NCBI GenBank assembly: GCA_025353525.1
Contig: JANXOO010000819.1
Location: 1 to 10,115 of the forward strand
Reading direction: 5' to 3'
Source of the DNA: Schlesneria sp.
GTDB lineage: Bacteria; Planctomycetota; Planctomycetia; Planctomycetales; Planctomycetaceae
DNA: 10,115 nt
The notes below the pieces were generated by a model. That model made no database searches. It was not told the DNA's origin and worked only from the letters and a program-made list of their open reading frames with translations. Both the position numbers and the translations under genes were made by a program. Shown here in pieces: positions 8,601-10,115 of this stretch. The first letter of the stretch is position 1; the number at the start of each line of letters is the position of its first letter.

Positions 8601-10115
8601 GATGCTGGCCTCGAAGAAGAAGGCGTCAGTTCCAACACTGCTGTGTCGATTGATGTCGACAGCATCAGCGTGAAGAGTGCGCTGAATCTGATTCTGGGGC
8701 GATTCCAGTTGGGATATATGATCGACAACGAAGTACTCAAGATCACCAACCAGGTCCGTCAACGCGGCGAATTGACTCCGCGTACGTATTCGGTCGCCGA
8801 CCTGGTCGTACCGATTCCGGACTTCACTCCAGAAGCACAGTCTTCCGGATCGAACGGAATGACGGGTTTCGGGAATCAGGGATTCGGAAACACCGCGTTT
8901 AATAATTCGGGATTGGGTGGCCAGACCTTCGGCCAGGTTGGCCCGAACGGAGCTGCGCCACACGGTATGGCACAGTCCGACATGCGCCTGAACGGTCCGG
9001 CCCGGCACGCCGATTTTAACGAACTCACCAATCTGATCACGTCGACCATTGCGCCCGATACCTGGCAACAAGCGGGTGGCCAGGCAGACGTGCAACACTT
9101 CGATATGACTCTGAGTCTGGTCATTCGCCAGACGCAAAAGGTTCACGAAGAAATTGCGGATCTGCTCGCGCAACTCCGTCGATTGCAAGACTTGCAAGTC
9201 ACCATCGAAGTCCGCTTCGTCACGGTTTCTGACCGGTTCTTCGAGCGAATCGGAATCGACTTTGACTTCAACATCAAACCGTCTGTCGGTTATCCCAAGT
9301 CTGATAATACCTTGTTGCCATTGAGTCCGTTTGGCACTATTCAGGTTCCACAATCGGGTCTGTCGAACATCAACCAGCAAGGTCAGCAGGGGCAGGGTGG
9401 GCAGCACGGAGGAGGACAGCAGGGTGGGCAACAGGGACAGCAGGGCGGGCAACAAGGCCAACAAGGCCAGCAGGGACAAAATACTGCGACCGGCCTCTTC
9501 CAGCCGGGCCCGATCCGAAATCTGTATAATAGCCCCAAAAGCAACACAGTCGTCGGATTGTCTCAGCCAAATCAGTTTACAAACGATCTGACGATTCCGT
9601 TCAATCAAGGTTCATTCGATGTCGGAGTTCCGACATTCGGTGGATATAACCCCGCAGCCGGTGTGCAAACCGGATTGGCGATTCTGAGCGACCTTGAAGC
9701 GTTCTTCTTCATCCAGGCGGCCCAGGGTGATTCCCGAACGAATCTGTTGTTCGCTCCGAAAGTGACAACATTCAACGGGGTTGCGGCAACCGTCAGCGAC
9801 ACGAAGAACCGACCATTTGTGACCGGATTGACTCCGACTGTCGGATTTGCCTCGGTCGGGTATACGCCAACGATTACGACCATTCGCGAAGGGATCGTAC
9901 TCAACGTCATTCCGGTCGTCTCGGCCGATCGGCGGTTCGTCCGGCTGTCATTGGCACCCAGTTTCACAAGTATTACCGACGTATTCACATTCTCAGCCGT
10001 CGGTGGCGGCGGTGGTCAGCAGGGTGGCCAACAGGGACAGGGGGGGGGTGGTCAGCAGGGTGGCCAGGGAGGATTCGGCGGTGGCGGTGGTCAACAAGGT
10101 GGTGGCGGTGGTGGT
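5691..10115 (+). CDS. Giant secretin-like (type II/III secretion system GspD/PilQ-related) protein with N-terminal repeat array, C-terminus cut by window edge
   Basis: The frame is open for 1,475 codons from a TTG at 5691 to the last base. Secretins form multimeric outer-membrane channels; typical members have 600-750 residues. Residues 4-20 are a hydrophobic export signal or anchor. It contains an LIGC sequence, but the hydrophobic run continues past the Cys, so a lipoprotein is unlikely. About 50-105 and 642-695 are two related TPR-like helical segments. Between them (about 147-575) lie five copies of another short repeat. A TPR motif is at about 827-860. Residues 943-1020 (start ISLHEDNVPLVEVI, end LKITN) resemble the STN/N0 domain of secretins. 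About 1033 begins TYSVADLVVPIP, and 1108-1197 (ending VTIEVRFVTVSDRFFERIG) resembles a secretin N domain. From about 1324 the core begins (LAPKVTTFNG-like and EGIVLNVIPVV at 1400). Gly/Gln-rich runs occupy 1228-1263 and 1438-1475. The usual closing secretin motif with a Leu-Gly-Gly turn is not yet reached and should follow outside. No pilotin or other secretion gene is in view. Confidence 0.88.
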   Translation, partial: MGRIIGLIGCSILVITALRLTNLQHVDTTTLKGSEVRPGAKAKLTPRDNYKRGKEMFLRGKYLQSLPLLEEATMSSIGLTSSERRQADDYLNLARAKVQTVAENDDRLISGRRKSVVRGQSGGWDDPTLVADETPAEDVRERVGQLMNQSRQALKNGKRADAIRYAQLARNLAKESKLKFAKNEVSPGEFLAKLTSAKSEAPDSWADGNDKSASDVTQAVANSATRSAVKQVSAVDGPDAFSGMPVTAAKVTNATKPAATNRRSHSSKERATTLLAQARDDIRAGRYDEAKRKALEADQLDASYDMLNDDTPDLVLAVIDRQLKSTTIARNSGSKSVNQAAVRIRTGSGAETGLEQTSSSEETADALKQRALKLLGQARADMKSGDLDSAQSKAEQAQDLNVSYSLFDDLPDNILNDISDRRKSGTIASNGSKAASDSDAGSQEKMRQAKSMLAKAKRALKEGRIDDARDLTNKVTRMKLAFGLFDENPETLLSEIDRVAKGRKGNSTSEGAEADGIVKQTEALALLSDARKLMKEGRPQEARLKVLQVEEMDVALPATADSPDLVLADLNKSLGNANMAARKGRVSTDVNTANAVEADSDNSFSPRGNRENKLVGVSGTQEVDGDDVPAIGRMGLSASELYSRGMAELKKGKRDVAWQAFKAAHDSGERLDPVRTQRMNDYLRDLAPRGNRNGIRLANGQEESVVEATPLDVAQQEQLVKFERIRSEVLNSVFKAERLKDTEPEKALELIDQTMAKVESAELSTEAAAPLMKQLNRTRSVMRTEIEQQAPNIELRAENKRVKDQIEKDIKNAVRIDQDMVKLVEEYNDLYKQQRFAEAVVVAKKAKELNPKDPTVVMMVEKGKIALQNNFNDTLKSDKEGARLRTNNDLERGLVHDHTDNNPMTFDGKIWDKAKGRKDRYGADNRIRSEDEIQIEKSLQKRISLHEDNVPLVEVIRKIKAVADINIWIDDAGLEEEGVSSNTAVSIDVDSISVKSALNLILGRFQLGYMIDNEVLKITNQVRQRGELTPRTYSVADLVVPIPDFTPEAQSSGSNGMTGFGNQGFGNTAFNNSGLGGQTFGQVGPNGAAPHGMAQSDMRLNGPARHADFNELTNLITSTIAPDTWQQAGGQADVQHFDMTLSLVIRQTQKVHEEIADLLAQLRRLQDLQVTIEVRFVTVSDRFFERIGIDFDFNIKPSVGYPKSDNTLLPLSPFGTIQVPQSGLSNINQQGQQGQGGQHGGGQQGGQQGQQGGQQGQQGQQGQNTATGLFQPGPIRNLYNSPKSNTVVGLSQPNQFTNDLTIPFNQGSFDVGVPTFGGYNPAAGVQTGLAILSDLEAFFFIQAAQGDSRTNLLFAPKVTTFNGVAATVSDTKNRPFVTGLTPTVGFASVGYTPTITTIREGIVLNVIPVVSADRRFVRLSLAPSFTSITDVFTFSAVGGGGGQQGGQQGQGGGGQQGGQGGFGGGGGQQGGGGGG
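6120..7416 (+). repeat. Five degenerate protein repeats inside the secretin-like gene
   Basis: Copies begin near residues 147, 274, 374, 452 and 526 of the secretin-like protein. Each has a helix-turn-helix core: QALKNGKRADAIRYA, DDIRAGRYDEAKRKA, ADMKSGDLDSAQSKA, RALKEGRIDDARDLT and KLMKEGRPQEARLKV. Copies 2-5 close with an aligned motif: DTPDLVLAVIDR, DLPDNILNDISDR, ENPETLLSEIDR and DSPDLVLADLNK. Copy 1 has the weaker VSPGEFLAKL. Linkers are polar, rich in Ser/Ala/Asp/Lys, and vary in length. The pattern is TPR-like, with the conserved Gly after the first helix, but the acidic-Pro closing motif is distinct. The DNA itself is not visibly repeated, so the duplication is old. Confidence 0.75.
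9372..9482 (+). repeat. Gly/Gln-rich low-complexity insert in the secretin-like protein
   Basis: Residues 1228-1263 consist almost only of Gln and Gly, in units such as GQQ and GGQQ, with a single His. The segment lies between the N-domain-like region and the secretin core. DNA units of the CAGCAGGG / CAACAAGG type are imperfectly repeated, and synonymous codons alternate, which suggests selection on the amino acids. It is probably a flexible surface loop. Confidence 0.85.
10002..10115 (+). repeat. Second Gly/Gln-rich run with direct DNA repeats, continuing past the window
   Basis: Residues 1438-1475 are nearly all Gly and Gln, with one Phe. At DNA level GGTGGTCA(G/A)CA(G/A)GGTGG occurs at 10011, 10047 and 10086, spaced 36 and 39 bp (12 and 13 codons); the first two copies are identical over 20 bp. 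The run contains nine consecutive G (10040-10048). It follows the EGIVLNVIPVV strand region, so it probably interrupts the secretin core before its last conserved segment. Confidence 0.8.

Noticed and set aside
9372..9482. CRISPR-like or minisatellite array
   Set aside because: The repeats are short, imperfect and in frame, and encode Gly/Gln within a continuous gene. There are no spacers.
7905..9608. 567-residue open frame on the minus strand, antisense to the secretin-like gene
   Set aside because: The plus-strand frame is unbroken and carries STN- and secretin-like segments. The antisense frame has no recognisable motif, and its composition follows from the codon bias of the real gene.

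Overview
The window looks like a chromosomal segment of a planctomycete. I infer this from three things: a Ser/Thr protein kinase with a membrane-spanning sensor architecture, a signal-peptide protein with a BPL_N-type amidotransferase fold, and a very large secretin-like protein with degenerate helical repeats and Gly/Gln-rich runs. Base composition appears moderate to moderately GC-rich. No rRNA, tRNA, CRISPR array or insertion sequence was recognised. The species cannot be fixed from the sequence alone.

Layout. (1) 1-732, minus strand: 3'-truncated gene for an exported BPL_N / class-I glutamine-amidotransferase-like protein. (2) 733-1018: divergent intergenic region with a perfect 6-bp-arm inverted repeat just upstream of the next gene. 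(3) 1019-3238, plus: membrane Ser/Thr kinase with a cytoplasmic kinase domain, a Cache-like extracytoplasmic domain between two membrane helices, and a short tail. (4) 3303-3782 and 3824-4960, both minus and 41 bp apart: transcription elongation factor GreA and a Gfo/Idh/MocA-family oxidoreductase, transcribed oxidoreductase first. (5) 4961-5690: about 730 bp of divergent intergenic DNA with no convincing gene. (6) 5691-10115, plus, running off the right edge: one gene of at least 1,475 codons. It encodes an N-terminal membrane anchor, five copies of a short helical repeat, TPR-like segments, an STN/N0-like domain, a secretin N-domain-like segment and the first part of a secretin core that carries Gly/Gln-rich inserts.

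The genes do not form one obvious pathway. GreA and the oxidoreductase probably share a transcript. The kinase stands alone with its own upstream region. The secretin-like gene also has its own long leader and a TTG start behind a very strong ribosome-binding site. The most unusual object is this secretin-like protein: it is more than twice the usual secretin length, and most of the extra length is the repeat-containing N-terminal half.
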